The notes under the pieces: generated by a model
The model's database searches: none
Seen by the model: only the letters and a program-made list of their open reading frames with translations
Told to the model about the DNA's origin: nothing
Shown: in pieces, positions 1 to 10,472 of the stretch
Numbering within the stretch: the stretch's first letter is position 1
Layout: each line of letters starts with the position of its first letter
Translations under genes and position numbers: made by a program
Assembly (NCBI GenBank): GCA_035610365.1
Contig: CM069433.1
Coordinates: forward strand, 174,670,882-174,734,881
Source: Aquatica leii
Taxonomy: Eukaryota > Arthropoda > Insecta > Coleoptera > Lampyridae
Length of the DNA: 64,000 nt
Direction of reading: 5' to 3'

Positions 1-439
1 ACTTCCACGTTGGTAACGTGGTCTGTCTAAGGAATCTTTAGGATCCTTCTATATATCCATAACTCAAAAACGTCAATCCTTCTTATCACATCTTCTGTCA
101 GGGTCCTAGCTTCCATTCCATTTAATACAGTGGGAAATATGTAACATTTGACCATGCGCTTACGGAGCTTCATGCTTAAGTTTCTGTTCGAGAATAGTTG
201 GCACATTCTCTCAAATACAATTCTTGCTTGTTCTATTCTACTATTTATTTCCTGGTGTTGCTCCCACTTGTCATTGACGTTACACCCTAGATACTTAAGT
301 TTTGACCCATTCAGTTGCTATATTTTGGACTTTGATTGGTATGTTTGCAGTATTTATCTTTTTTGTAACCATCATGTGTTTTGTTTTTTTAACGTTCATA
401 TCACACTTGTGCTCGGCTGTAGTTCTTCTGCTGTTCCCG

Positions 440-712
440 CTAGTAATACAAAGTCATCAGCGTATCGCAGATTATTAATGATCTGTCCCTGTTCCTTTTT
501 TTTCTCTCATCCAGGACCTCTCTGAAAATTGCTTCTGAGTAAACATTGAACAATAATGGAGAGAGGACGCATCCTTGCCTGACTCTCCGGCAAATATCTA
601 CTTCTTCAGTTGTGGTACCCTCTACGACTACTTTTGCTCTTTGGTGCCAGTACAAATTACCAATTATTCTTAAATTTTTACTAATCAAGCCAATGTCATT
701 TAGAATTTGCAT
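440..712 (-). pseudogene. LINE reverse transcriptase fragment
   Basis: A 90-residue open stretch holding the RT fingers/palm segment. It reads NDIGLISKNLRIIGNLYWHQ, then VRQGCVLSPLLFNVYSEAIF, which is the well-conserved block before the catalytic aspartates. The catalytic YADD itself is encoded at 453-464 but in a shifted frame, followed by FVLLAG. So the enzyme is broken between the two blocks. It would have primed cDNA synthesis at a nicked chromosomal target. It belongs to the LINE that also spans 10473-11745. Confidence 0.75.
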
Positions 713-1263
713 TAACTTATCGTGGCGTACACGAACGAAGGCCTACCGATAAGACAAAGGTGTACATCCTAGTTGACATCTCTGCACCTCTGGATTAGAA
801 CATTTATGAAGAAAAGAACTTCCCATGTTACAAAACCATTACGGAAATTAAATTGGGTATCCTTCATATCTTCCTCACATTTCTGATATATTCGTCTGTG
901 TATTATTTCAGAAACAGCTTTAAAGTGTGACTCATGAGGATAATCATGCGATGGTCTTCACATTTTTTGGCATTAGGCAGCTTAGGAATTGTCACGAATG
1001 TAGATATCAACCATTTACTTGGTATTGTTTCGGTTTGGTATATTAGGTTAAATAGATTCACTAATATGTTAAATTTAATCTTCCATTAGCATCTTAATCA
1101 ATTCTGTAGGAATTTTGTCAGAGCCTGTTGCCTTGTTGCATTTTGCGTTGTTAATTACATATAATACTTCTTCTTTGGTTATATCTGGGCCAGTTTTTGA
1201 GATATGTGCGTTGCCCCATAAGTTTCTATTGTTCTCAAATAGTTTTTTAGTGTATTCTTGCCA

Positions 1264-1267
1264 AACT
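1264..1267. other. Target-site duplication AACT (left copy)
   Basis: AACT directly precedes the left LTR. The same four bases follow the right LTR at 10473-10476. If the LTR is taken one base shorter, the duplication reads AAACT (5 bp). Both lengths fit Ty3/Gypsy. Confidence 0.75.
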
Positions 1268-3183
1268 TGTTACATTCCAAAATTAACACAAAGTCACTGC
1301 CTGCAATGTAGTAACATAAACGGGGGGTTGTGCCACTAGCTCAATGGAGAAGGGTGGGTTTTATTTAAAATTCCGTGAAAAATTGGAAACGCGATCGTCG
1401 TAAAAATGGAACTAGAACGGTAAAATCGTCAAATAATCGATAAGGGCGCCAATCAAGGATTTCTATAAGGGGAAGCTTTCAAACCCTTGATTACCTGAAA
1501 GCTCATCCGGTTGGTCATAACCACAGAACTTACCTTGGGTTATAACAATTCTGAAAAACACTTAAACAAAATTTTACGTATGCGGCGGCTAAATGAATAA
1601 AAGCTCTTTACATTTAACAATTTAACATTTATTGATTGAATATTTAAAACCAAGACAAAATAAAATAACAAGTACTAATTGATATCCAATAAATTTGAAT
1701 AAAAGAAATGAAATAATCTTAAGCAAACAAAAATGAATAATTTACACACAAAACATTACATTAAAATTTATAAAAAAGAAATGCTACTACAATAGCGTTA
1801 ATTCGACGTCAAATATAATTAAATCTCAAGATCTTGACCGCATATTTATAACAAACAAATAAAATAACACACACAAAAAAAAACAATACAGTTTATAACA
1901 TATATATGTCCGAACTTTAATTCGAACTAAACAAAATATAGTTTATAAGTCGTTACATTATCATATATTCGAAATACGAATTATTTCTCAAACGCACCAA
2001 AACAAAATTAATTGATTTTAATTTTGCGCAAACACTATACGTGTTCATTGAAATAATTAAATTCAACGTTAGTCGTAATTTCAATTGACTCAAAATTGAA
2101 AGCTTTTACTGCATTTTTAATCGCGGGACACTGCACGATCAAACAACAAAATCGATAAATACCTTAATTCTTAATTGGTGACACCGGCTGAACTTTGGTT
2201 CCCAGTGGATTTGAAAGCTAACACCTTGGATGGACTTTAGCTGCTTCCCAAACAATAGGTTACCAGTGGAAGATTTATTAATCCGCCCCAAAGGCGAAAG
2301 ATATGAGATTGCGAAACAAACTCACGCACAAATTCACGTAACGAAACATACGATATTAATTTAGGTAAAACAGTGATCTTAATTAACCGTAATTACGAAA
2401 AGGAAAGTTTTCCACTTAAATTCACTGCACCATCTTCTTTTACTTCCACGGTAATTATTAGAACAGGTGAATTATCACCTTCGTTAACTACATTTTTCCG
2501 GCCGTCAACCAACTAACTTCCCACTACTACATTTTCCAAAAACACATCTATATATCAACTTTCGTCGACTGCCCTTTCCACAAAGGCTGCGTTCGAAACT
2601 TCAAACACCAAAATTCTCTCGCGCAAAGGTGCAATAAAGAGGCAAACAAACATATTACGTCATATTTATATAATTAGGACACAGCGTTTCGCTTGTACGT
2701 GAAACTGTCAATTTGACAAGATATTATATTACAAGAATTTAAACTGCCTAATAAATTAAGATAACGACTTACTCTTTCCACGTAATCTAAACGTTTGACA
2801 TAAAGAAATTCAAGTATGAATGTACTCGAACAAAGAACTCATAAACCAACTTAAAATAAACAAACGGTGAAAATAGATTTAATTACGATTATATCTCAGA
2901 AGGAAAACATAAATCACAACTGGAATTTTTCAACAATCCAAGTGAAACATTCAATAAGCAAAATCGCGAAAGCAGATGGTTTACCGCGTAACAAAATACA
3001 AAACTTTATCAACAATTACATTGTAACTTCGAATTTAAAATCGTAAAATAACTTATTAAACTCAATCTAAAATTTACATTAAACCAAATTCAAAATACAT
3101 TAAATGAAAATCGTCAATCCAAATACTGTGTCCGTTATCAAACATTACTCAATCAACCAATCGATTTTTAAACGATGGTTACA
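1268..3183 (-). repeat. 3' LTR of the Gypsy element (1916 bp)
   Basis: This is a direct repeat of 8555-10472. Reading both copies side by side I see no base substitution, only four one-base differences in runs of A (for example TGAATAAAAGC here against TGAATAAAAAGC in the other). An LTR of 1.9 kb is long for the superfamily. The LTRs should hold the promoter and polyadenylation site, but I cannot place these with confidence. Confidence 0.92.
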
Positions 3184-3190
3184 CCTCCCC
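3184..3190 (-). other. Polypurine tract
   Basis: On the minus strand GGGGAGG abuts the TGTAACC start of the 3' LTR. This is where plus-strand DNA synthesis would be primed during reverse transcription. The purine run is interrupted upstream (AGTAGGGGAGG). Confidence 0.7.
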
Positions 3191-3828
3191 TACTTAAAGA
3201 GGGATTTCTTAAATCACTCTATAAGCAATAGACTTAAGACGAAACGAAAACCCATAACCCAACCCTCACATGGTCACAAAGCGACAAAAAAAAAAACGAG
3301 ACCCAGCCGTTGTGGTTTGACCAAATGACCCCAACCCACCACAACGGAACCATAAACGACAATGTAACTACTAACGCAAAAATAAAACGAAACTAAGCCT
3401 ATGGTTCTCGCGATCTCGCAATCATCGAGAACCCCTAACGAAACTAAACGGAACGAAAACCTAAACGATAAGAAGGGTAGCATATGTTTGGGTTCGACAC
3501 AGATCACTCGATGCTGCACAATAGAAGAGGGCGCGCTGCGCTTCACGAGATCCGCGCATTGCGTTTTTCCCACAACTACTGCCCTCACCGAGCGATGGCA
3601 CCTAGCCGCAAACACTACAGAAATAAAAGATAAGGACAGACAAGATAGTAGAAGAAAGAAAAATGGAAATGAAAGAACCGTTGTTTAGTCGCCTCTTACG
3701 ACAAGTGGTGTCCCCACTGTAGAGAAATATTCTTAGTCCGTCTCTACACGGAACCCAAAAACGAAACTAACTAACCTAAAAAAAAAAAAAAAAACAAAAG
3801 AAAAATACTCAAACGGTACAACCTAAAA
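3191..3828 (-). other. Non-coding tail of the Gypsy internal region
   Basis: About 640 bases between the pol stop and the polypurine tract. It holds short open frames of up to 113 codons that resemble nothing I know, with no signal peptide or transmembrane pattern that would suggest an envelope gene. A run of A (T on the coding strand) lies near 3779-3795. I treat the stretch as 3' untranslated. Confidence 0.55.
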
Positions 3829-6800
3829 CTATTTATCCCCAGTCGGGTTTAATTTTAAGTCCTTGGCGTTCCATATGCCTTTTGATGCTCCCGTGTCATC
3901 AGACAACTCATAGGTCTGATACGAAACTTTCCGTTTCACGTAGAACGGACCGATAAACTTAGGTGCCAGTTTGGCCGAGAAATATCGAGATGCATCAGAA
4001 AGGACATAATTCTTTCGCCACACTGTGTCTCCCACCTCAAAAGGTGCTGGACGACGACGTAAATCGTAATAATGTTTAGCGCGGACATAAGCGGCATTCA
4101 AGCGATTCTTAATGTCGACGTAAACTTCTCTAAACGCTGGGCCTCTTTCGGCCAAAAAGGTACGATCAGCAAAAGCTAGATCGTCGATAGGGTCTGAATC
4201 GGTAGTTTTTCCATGACGTGATCCGTCGAGACAGATTTCACGTCCGAAATTGGCGAAAAACGGCGTTAAGCCGGTGACTTCATGTACAGCGGTACGAATA
4301 GCACATGCTACTTTAGCAAGATACTTATCCCAATGTCGATGGTTGTCTTCGATATATGACGATAACATTGTCTTCATGACTCGGTTGACTCTTTCTGTTG
4401 GATTCGCTTGTGGATGATAATTAGCGTTAAAAATAATTTTGGACTTATATGACGAAACCATTTTTGTAAATTCTGAACTACGAAACTGTGTGCCGTTATC
4501 ACACAAAAGATACTGAGGAACTCCAAACATTAAAAATACATCTTCTTCAAGACGTTTAGTAACTGCTGCTGCAGTAGCGGAACGTAACGGGAAAAATAGA
4601 ACAAATTTCGAAAAATAATCTGCAACCACAAGAATATACGAATAACCACTCTTAGATCGCGGTAGCGGTCCAACAAGATCGGTAGAGATCAACTGCCAAG
4701 GTTTGTCCACAACAGGATGACGGGTCATAAGGCCAGCAGGACGTTTCTGTTCTGGCTTATGCGTGATACAAACTTTACAACCATTGATGTAACGAATAAC
4801 GTCAGCCTTCATCTTAGGCCAGTAATAAAGCGGAACTATTCGTTCGAGAGTCTTAAAGATACCAAGGTGTCCAGCGGTAGGCTCATCGTGAAACTTTGAC
4901 AATATTTCGAGTCGTTTAGACTTAGGCACAACTTCTCTCCAATTGTCATTCTCAGAACGAAGATCGGGATAGTCTACGGTAACATGCTTGAATAGCTTTC
5001 CGTTACTAATTTTCCATTGTGGAAAAGCGTTAGGTTTTGAACGTACACGTTCCATAAGTTTCGATAACCATTTGTCCGAAGACTTAGGTTCGGTAATGTC
5101 ACAATCGGTAGTAATATTGTCGATAGCCGGTACTGAACGAGATAATGCGTCAGGTACGACATGATCCTTTCCTTTACGATGAATAATCGTAAAGTCAAAT
5201 TGCTGCAGTCTAACAGCCCATCGTGCTAGACGACCGGTAGGTTCCTTTAAATTATGTAACCAGACTAATGATGCGTGATCGGTAACTACAGTGAATGTTG
5301 TTCCTTCAAGATAGGGACGTAATTTTTCAATAGACCACAGGACAGCCAAACATTCCTTTTCGGTAGTTGAATACTTGCGTTCACACTTTGTGAGCGACCT
5401 ACTATTATAACAAATAACACGTTCTTCACCGTCGATAAACTGTGTAAGAACTGAACCGAGACCAAAATCAGAAGCGTCAGTTTGAACTGTAAACGGAACA
5501 TTGAAATCGGGGCAAGACAAAATAGGTGCGGAAACTAAACAATTTTTAATGATCTGAAATGCTTCATCACAATCACTAGTCCAATTAAAGCTGGAATTCT
5601 TCTTTAACAGAGACGTCAATGGAGCGATAATTGTCGAAAAATTTGGTACAAATCGGCGATACCACGAGGCCATGCCTATAATTCTTCTCACTTCAGCGAC
5701 ACCAGTGGGAACTGGAATACGCAAAATTGCATCGACCTTTTCCGGGTCAACCGACAAACCAGTAGAATTGACGATAAAACCAAGATACTTAAGTTCAGGT
5801 TTACAAAAATGACATTTGTCTTTACTTAGCATCAAATTAGCCTCTCTAAGGCGACGAAGAACTTCAGTTAACACTTCCATGTGTTTCTCGAAGGAAGGAG
5901 CGCAAATAATGACGTCATCTAAATAAACAAAAACGTAAGGTTCTAATTCGGGACCTAAAACTCGATCAATCAACCTCTGCCAAGAAGCTGGTGCGTTAGC
6001 TAAACCAAATGGTAAACGCGTGAATTGGAATAACCCACGGTTCGGAACTGTAAAAGCGGTGTACTGCTTAGACTCTTCGCTTAAAGGAATCTGCCAATAA
6101 GCGGACTTAATATCGAGAGATGAAATGAACTTAGCGTCACGAAGACGATCTAAAATAGACGAAACGTAAGGTAAAGGATAAGCGTCCTTTTCGGTAACTT
6201 TGTTGACTTTTCTAAAGTCCACGCAAAAGCGATAAGAGTTGTCCTTCTTCTTCACCAATAAGATCGGGCTCGACCAAGCGCTGTTTGATTTTTCTACAAC
6301 GCCTAACTTCAACATTTTCTCTAACTCCAGATCGATTTGTTTCTGGATAAACGGCGAAACTCGGTAATACCGTTGCTTAATTGGTTCGGAAGTAGTCTTG
6401 ATCTGATGTTCGATCAAGTTGGTGCATCCAAAATTTTCATTCGTAGAAGAAAAATGATTACTAACTAAATTGTCTAACTGATTGAGCTGTTCTGAGGAAA
6501 GATCGAGACGAGACTTAATAACGGAATCTTTATCTTCCAATTGTGAAATGGTGTCCATATTTTCGAAACGCCACTCACCTTTTCTAAGATCAGGAACGAT
6601 ACCTGCTTGTTTCCAAAAATCAACGCCTAAAATTAAATTATGCGGAACGTCAGGAACAACTAAAACTTCCAAAACAACAATTTTTCCTTTAATTTCGATT
6701 GGGACGAGAAGTGAACCTAAACTTTGTACTGATTTACCATTAGCTACAATACAATTAACTTTAACTGACTTATTTAACTTTAAACCTAACTGACTAAAAA

Positions 6801-7065
6801 TTTCCCAACCCTTAGAACCAACAATAGTGCGAGAAGCGCCACTATCTAATAAACTCAAAATTTCGTGACCAAAAACTTTAACATAGACAAAAGGTCTTTC
6901 GTCAGACTCAGCAGACTCTAAAACATAATCCAAAACAACTTTATTCTTAACAAAACTCTTTTTCTTCGAAGAATGTAAACTATTAAAATAGACAGCCGAT
7001 TTAACTTTAACCTCTGACGTCACTAAACGGCTTCTTAGTACGTCCTTTACTCGTTTCCCGAGCAC
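3829..7065 (-). CDS. pol: Gypsy Pol polyprotein: protease, reverse transcriptase, RNase H, integrase
   Basis: An uninterrupted 1078-codon frame. In order: aspartic protease (DSGAS at residues 74-78); reverse transcriptase (YRFCVDFRKVN near 278-288, catalytic YLDD 381-384); RNase H (TDAS with D530, acidic E569/E571, TDHAS with D596); integrase zinc domain (H726, H733, C763, C766), catalytic D796, D856 and E891, and a C-terminal GPF motif near 1039. All key catalytic residues seem present. The first codon counted here is GTG inside the gag overlap. No ATG is needed, because pol is most likely made by -1 frameshifting from gag at the slippery site 7053-7059. The protein would process Gag-Pol, copy the RNA in the particle and integrate the DNA. 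It looks functional. Confidence 0.93.
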   Translation of the reverse strand: MLGKRVKDVLRSRLVTSEVKVKSAVYFNSLHSSKKKSFVKNKVVLDYVLESAESDERPFVYVKVFGHEILSLLDSGASRTIVGSKGWEIFSQLGLKLNKSVKVNCIVANGKSVQSLGSLLVPIEIKGKIVVLEVLVVPDVPHNLILGVDFWKQAGIVPDLRKGEWRFENMDTISQLEDKDSVIKSRLDLSSEQLNQLDNLVSNHFSSTNENFGCTNLIEHQIKTTSEPIKQRYYRVSPFIQKQIDLELEKMLKLGVVEKSNSAWSSPILLVKKKDNSYRFCVDFRKVNKVTEKDAYPLPYVSSILDRLRDAKFISSLDIKSAYWQIPLSEESKQYTAFTVPNRGLFQFTRLPFGLANAPASWQRLIDRVLGPELEPYVFVYLDDVIICAPSFEKHMEVLTEVLRRLREANLMLSKDKCHFCKPELKYLGFIVNSTGLSVDPEKVDAILRIPVPTGVAEVRRIIGMASWYRRFVPNFSTIIAPLTSLLKKNSSFNWTSDCDEAFQIIKNCLVSAPILSCPDFNVPFTVQTDASDFGLGSVLTQFIDGEERVICYNSRSLTKCERKYSTTEKECLAVLWSIEKLRPYLEGTTFTVVTDHASLVWLHNLKEPTGRLARWAVRLQQFDFTIIHRKGKDHVVPDALSRSVPAIDNITTDCDITEPKSSDKWLSKLMERVRSKPNAFPQWKISNGKLFKHVTVDYPDLRSENDNWREVVPKSKRLEILSKFHDEPTAGHLGIFKTLERIVPLYYWPKMKADVIRYINGCKVCITHKPEQKRPAGLMTRHPVVDKPWQLISTDLVGPLPRSKSGYSYILVVADYFSKFVLFFPLRSATAAAVTKRLEEDVFLMFGVPQYLLCDNGTQFRSSEFTKMVSSYKSKIIFNANYHPQANPTERVNRVMKTMLSSYIEDNHRHWDKYLAKVACAIRTAVHEVTGLTPFFANFGREICLDGSRHGKTTDSDPIDDLAFADRTFLAERGPAFREVYVDIKNRLNAAYVRAKHYYDLRRRPAPFEVGDTVWRKNYVLSDASRYFSAKLAPKFIGPFYVKRKVSYQTYELSDDTGASKGIWNAKDLKLNPTGDK

Positions 7066-8159
7066 TTAGAACAAGTGCGGACCGTAACGTTAGGCTTTCC
7101 ACAACGATAACAAAATAAACCTTTCTTAGGTTCTTTGCAAGAAGCAGCTCGATGGTTAGGCTTCCTACAATTCCAACATAATTGCGGACTACTTCGATTA
7201 GAAGAAGCAGGCGCATTAACGATAGCTAACCTTCGTGAAGAAGGTGCGATACTAGAAGATGGTAATCGTAAATTTTGTCTAACAGGTGGTGTAGATTTTT
7301 CACCACTACTAACGTTATTTGAAGAACGAGAAACGGCAATGTCCTTAACTTGAGATGTTACATAAGCTAGATCAGGCTCCATGTCCTGCTTTCTACGAGA
7401 TGGAGGCGTGTAAGCTTCAATAGCTTGCATGCGGTCCTCGATAATACGACCAAATTTAATTAACTCCTCAATTGAAGTAACTGACGACAAACCAAGCTGA
7501 GTTTGATAAACGGGAGAAATATTTCTTAATAAAATCTTTAACTGCTTTTCTTCAGAAAAAGGTTCATCGAGACGTGAAAACATGTTGCGAATAATTGCAA
7601 CGTAAATACCCATAGGTTCATCATTAGCTTGAGTGCGACGCTTAATTTCTTCAATAAGTCGTTCGTCATAATCGGTAGGCTGGAATTGTTCGCGTAAAAA
7701 CTTAACTAAGTCTTCCCAAGAATTTACTGAATTACGAATAGACCTAACAAAAATCAATGCATGACCTGTAAAAAGATCAGTACACTCCAAAAATAGCTGA
7801 TGGCTTGAAACGTTACGCGATAATTGAAGTTCGGCAACTCGTTCTAAGAATGCGTTCAATGAAATTGACTTTGCGTCACCTGAAAACTTTAAGTTCCATT
7901 TTGAAACTGAAACACTTTTAACATGACTAATAAAATTTGGACTAACAGCAGAAGACGTCGGTAAAGCGGTATCAACTACAGAAGGTTGAACGACAGGTTC
8001 GATGACTTCATCGGCGGAAGTAGACGGATTTGAAACAACAATTTGTTTATCCAAAAGTTCATACTGCGAAATTAAAACAACTAAATCTTTTAAAAACTCA
8101 TCTTTAACTTGAGAATCGTCACCTTGAATAGGAATTGAATTGCCAATACGGTTTAACAA
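7047..8159 (-). CDS. gag: Gypsy Gag, main part with zinc knuckles
   Basis: This 370-codon frame forms the capsid/nucleocapsid protein. The middle (FLRERVAEL-type helices, EQFQPTDYDERL near 155) fits a Gypsy capsid. The C terminus has one good CCHC knuckle, CWNCRKPNHRAASC (residues 328-341), and a second, CYRCGKPNVTVRTC (350-363), in which the histidine is replaced by valine. The listed start is a TTG at 8159. The true protein probably begins at 8449, in the frame listed separately, because the coding pattern continues upstream of 8159 in this frame to about 8258. The stop TAA (7047-7049) lies four bases past the slippery heptamer. Confidence 0.85.
   Translation of the reverse strand: MLNRIGNSIPIQGDDSQVKDEFLKDLVVLISQYELLDKQIVVSNPSTSADEVIEPVVQPSVVDTALPTSSAVSPNFISHVKSVSVSKWNLKFSGDAKSISLNAFLERVAELQLSRNVSSHQLFLECTDLFTGHALIFVRSIRNSVNSWEDLVKFLREQFQPTDYDERLIEEIKRRTQANDEPMGIYVAIIRNMFSRLDEPFSEEKQLKILLRNISPVYQTQLGLSSVTSIEELIKFGRIIEDRMQAIEAYTPPSRRKQDMEPDLAYVTSQVKDIAVSRSSNNVSSGEKSTPPVRQNLRLPSSSIAPSSRRLAIVNAPASSNRSSPQLCWNCRKPNHRAASCKEPKKGLFCYRCGKPNVTVRTCSKCSGNE
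7053..7059 (-). promoter_or_regulatory. Slippery heptamer GGGAAAC for -1 gag-pol frameshift
   Basis: On the coding strand the last gag codons are TCG GGA AAC GAG TAA. The heptamer G GGA AAC sits in exact X XXY YYZ register with gag. Slipping back one base moves the ribosome into the open pol frame. This is a known type of -1 frameshift signal in retroelements. I did not establish a downstream stimulatory RNA structure. Confidence 0.8.
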
Positions 8160-8224
8160 ATATTTAATTTTGGTTTCAATAGTAGAAGAAATTTTTGTAG
8201 TCGGAGTAATTTTTAATGAATCGA

Positions 8225-8449
8225 TTAATTTTCTAAGCTCATCGATACCTTCACGATCGCTAATTTATCTGCATTAAAATCGAACGGATACACGGGACGA
8301 GATAATTTTCCGGTAGCTTCTTCAATAAGAAAATTCTTGAGTAAACCTCGTAATACGACAACACCTAAAGATGCATCACCACCTCTAATCAAAATTTCAT
8401 AACGTAATTCGTTATGCGATAAACGATCAACAATCAACTTGTAACCCAT
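8225..8449 (-). CDS. Gypsy Gag N-terminal segment, frame-disrupted
   Basis: 74 codons beginning with ATG (MGYKLIVDRLSHNELRYEIL). The LSHNELRYELxxRG pattern is like the short N-terminal domain of many insect Gypsy Gag proteins. Around 8258-8290 the coding pattern leaves this frame and carries on in the frame of the main gag, so one base has been lost (or two gained) in this copy, or the assembly has an error there. The intact ancestor would have had one gag of roughly 470 codons. This disruption is the only obvious lesion in an otherwise fresh element. Confidence 0.65.
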   Translation of the reverse strand: MGYKLIVDRLSHNELRYEILIRGGDASLGVVVLRGLLKNFLIEEATGKLSRPVYPFDFNADKLAIVKVSMSLEN

Positions 8450-8526
8450 TTTAAAATGAAATTACAAAACGGTAAAATCTTCCAAAAATCACGAAACTTA
8501 ACAGGCAAACTAAAATTCGAAAAAGG

Positions 8527-8545
8527 CCACACGTTGGAGACGCCA
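8527..8545 (-). other. Primer-binding site candidate
   Basis: On the element strand, TGGCGTCTCCAACGTGTGG begins nine bases after the 5' LTR. Gypsy primer sites usually begin TGG (complement of tRNA CCA) next to the LTR. The CCAACGTG part resembles lysine-tRNA-type sites. The assignment to a tRNA is a guess. Confidence 0.5.
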
Positions 8546-8554
8546 AATTATTTA

Positions 8555-10472
8555 TGTTACATTCCAAAATTAACACAAAGTCACTGCCTGCAATGTAGTA
8601 ACATAAACGGGGGGTTGTGCCACTAGCTCAATGGAGAAGGGTGGGTTTTATTTAAAATTCCGTGAAAAATTGGAAACGCGATCGTCGTAAAAATGGAACT
8701 AGAACGGTAAAATCGTCAAATAATCGATAAGGGCGCCAATCAAGGATTTCTATAAGGGGAAGCTTTCAAACCCTTGATTACCTGAAAGCTCATCCGGTTG
8801 GTCATAACCACAGAACTTACCTTGGGTTATAACAATTCTGAAAAACACTTAAACAAAATTTTACGTATGCGGCGGCTAAATGAATAAAAAGCTCTTTACA
8901 TTTAACAATTTAACATTTATTGATTGAATATTTAAAACCAAGACAAAATAAAATAACAAGTACTAATTGATATCCAATAAATTTGAATAAAAAGAAATGA
9001 AATAATCTTAAGCAAACAAAAATGAATAATTTACACACAAAACATTACATTAAAATTTATAAAAAGAAATGCTACTACAATAGCGTTAATTCGACGTCAA
9101 ATATAATTAAATCTCAAGATCTTGACCGCATATTTATAACAAACAAATAAAATAACACACACAAAAAAAAACAATACAGTTTATAACATATATATGTCCG
9201 AACTTTAATTCGAACTAAACAAAATATAGTTTATAAGTCGTTACATTATCATATATTCGAAATACGAATTATTTCTCAAACGCACCAAAACAAAATTAAT
9301 TGATTTTAATTTTGCGCAAACACTATACGTGTTCATTGAAATAATTAAATTCAACGTTAGTCGTAATTTCAATTGACTCAAAATTGAAAGCTTTTACTGC
9401 ATTTTTAATCGCGGGACACTGCACGATCAAACAACAAAATCGATAAATACCTTAATTCTTAATTGGTGACACCGGCTGAACTTTGGTTCCCAGTGGATTT
9501 GAAAGCTAACACCTTGGATGGACTTTAGCTGCTTCCCAAACAATAGGTTACCAGTGGAAGATTTATTAATCCGCCCCAAAGGCGAAAGATATGAGATTGC
9601 GAAACAAACTCACGCACAAATTCACGTAACGAAACATACGATATTAATTTAGGTAAAACAGTGATCTTAATTAACCGTAATTACGAAAAAGGAAAGTTTT
9701 CCACTTAAATTCACTGCACCATCTTCTTTTACTTCCACGGTAATTATTAGAACAGGTGAATTATCACCTTCGTTAACTACATTTTTCCGGCCGTCAACCA
9801 ACTAACTTCCCACTACTACATTTTCCAAAAACACATCTATATATCAACTTTCGTCGACTGCCCTTTCCACAAAGGCTGCGTTCGAAACTTCAAACACCAA
9901 AATTCTCTCGCGCAAAGGTGCAATAAAGAGGCAAACAAACATATTACGTCATATTTATATAATTAGGACACAGCGTTTCGCTTGTACGTGAAACTGTCAA
10001 TTTGACAAGATATTATATTACAAGAATTTAAACTGCCTAATAAATTAAGATAACGACTTACTCTTTCCACGTAATCTAAACGTTTGACATAAAGAAATTC
10101 AAGTATGAATGTACTCGAACAAAGAACTCATAAACCAACTTAAAATAAACAAACGGTGAAAATAGATTTAATTACGATTATATCTCAGAAGGAAAACATA
10201 AATCACAACTGGAATTTTTCAACAATCCAAGTGAAACATTCAATAAGCAAAATCGCGAAAGCAGATGGTTTACCGCGTAACAAAATACAAAACTTTATCA
10301 ACAATTACATTGTAACTTCGAATTTAAAATCGTAAAATAACTTATTAAACTCAATCTAAAATTTACATTAAACCAAATTCAAAATACATTAAATGAAAAT
10401 CGTCAATCCAAATACTGTGTCCGTTATCAAACATTACTCAATCAACCAATCGATTTTTAAACGATGGTTACA
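8555..10472 (-). repeat. 5' LTR of the Gypsy element (1918 bp)
   Basis: The upstream LTR relative to gag and pol. It differs from the left copy by four single-base homopolymer changes (three longer, one shorter), which explains the net difference of two bases. It should carry the promoter. Right flank begins AACTTTTAG, giving the target duplication. Confidence 0.92.

Larger units (their letters stand above)
1..1267 (-). mobile_element. Non-LTR retrotransposon (LINE), 3' half with reverse transcriptase, interrupted
   Basis: This is the reverse-transcriptase half of an APE-type LINE read on the minus strand. It continues past the left window edge. Its endonuclease half lies at 10473-11745 on the same strand, separated by the inserted Gypsy element. 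Conserved RT blocks can be read in pieces: RQGCVLSPLLFNVYSE in the frame at 440-712, and the catalytic box LRYADD (YADD codons at 453-464) in another frame, so at least one frameshift lies between them. The motifs resemble the endonuclease-reverse transcriptases common in insect genomes; I cannot fix the clade. The copy is dead. Confidence 0.8.
1268..10472 (-). mobile_element. Near-intact Ty3/Gypsy LTR retrotransposon (about 9.2 kb)
   Basis: A complete element on the minus strand: 5' LTR 8555-10472, primer-binding candidate, gag, pol, polypurine tract, 3' LTR 1268-3183. Both LTRs run TGTAACC to TGTAACA in element orientation, giving the usual TG...CA ends. The four bases AACT occur just outside each end (1264-1267 and 10473-10476), a target-site duplication typical of Gypsy integrases. 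The order protease, RT, RNase H, integrase in pol places it in Ty3/Gypsy (Metaviridae). The insertion splits an older LINE. Near-identical LTRs mean a recent insertion. No envelope-like gene is seen between pol and the 3' LTR. The only damage I see in the genes is one frame change near the gag start. Confidence 0.92.

Noticed and set aside
3274..3615. 113-codon minus-strand frame between pol and the 3' LTR, as a possible envelope gene
   Set aside because: No signal peptide, furin site or transmembrane pattern, and it is far too short. Treated as untranslated tail.
6482..6793. 103-codon plus-strand frame
   Set aside because: Antisense shadow of the Gypsy protease region.
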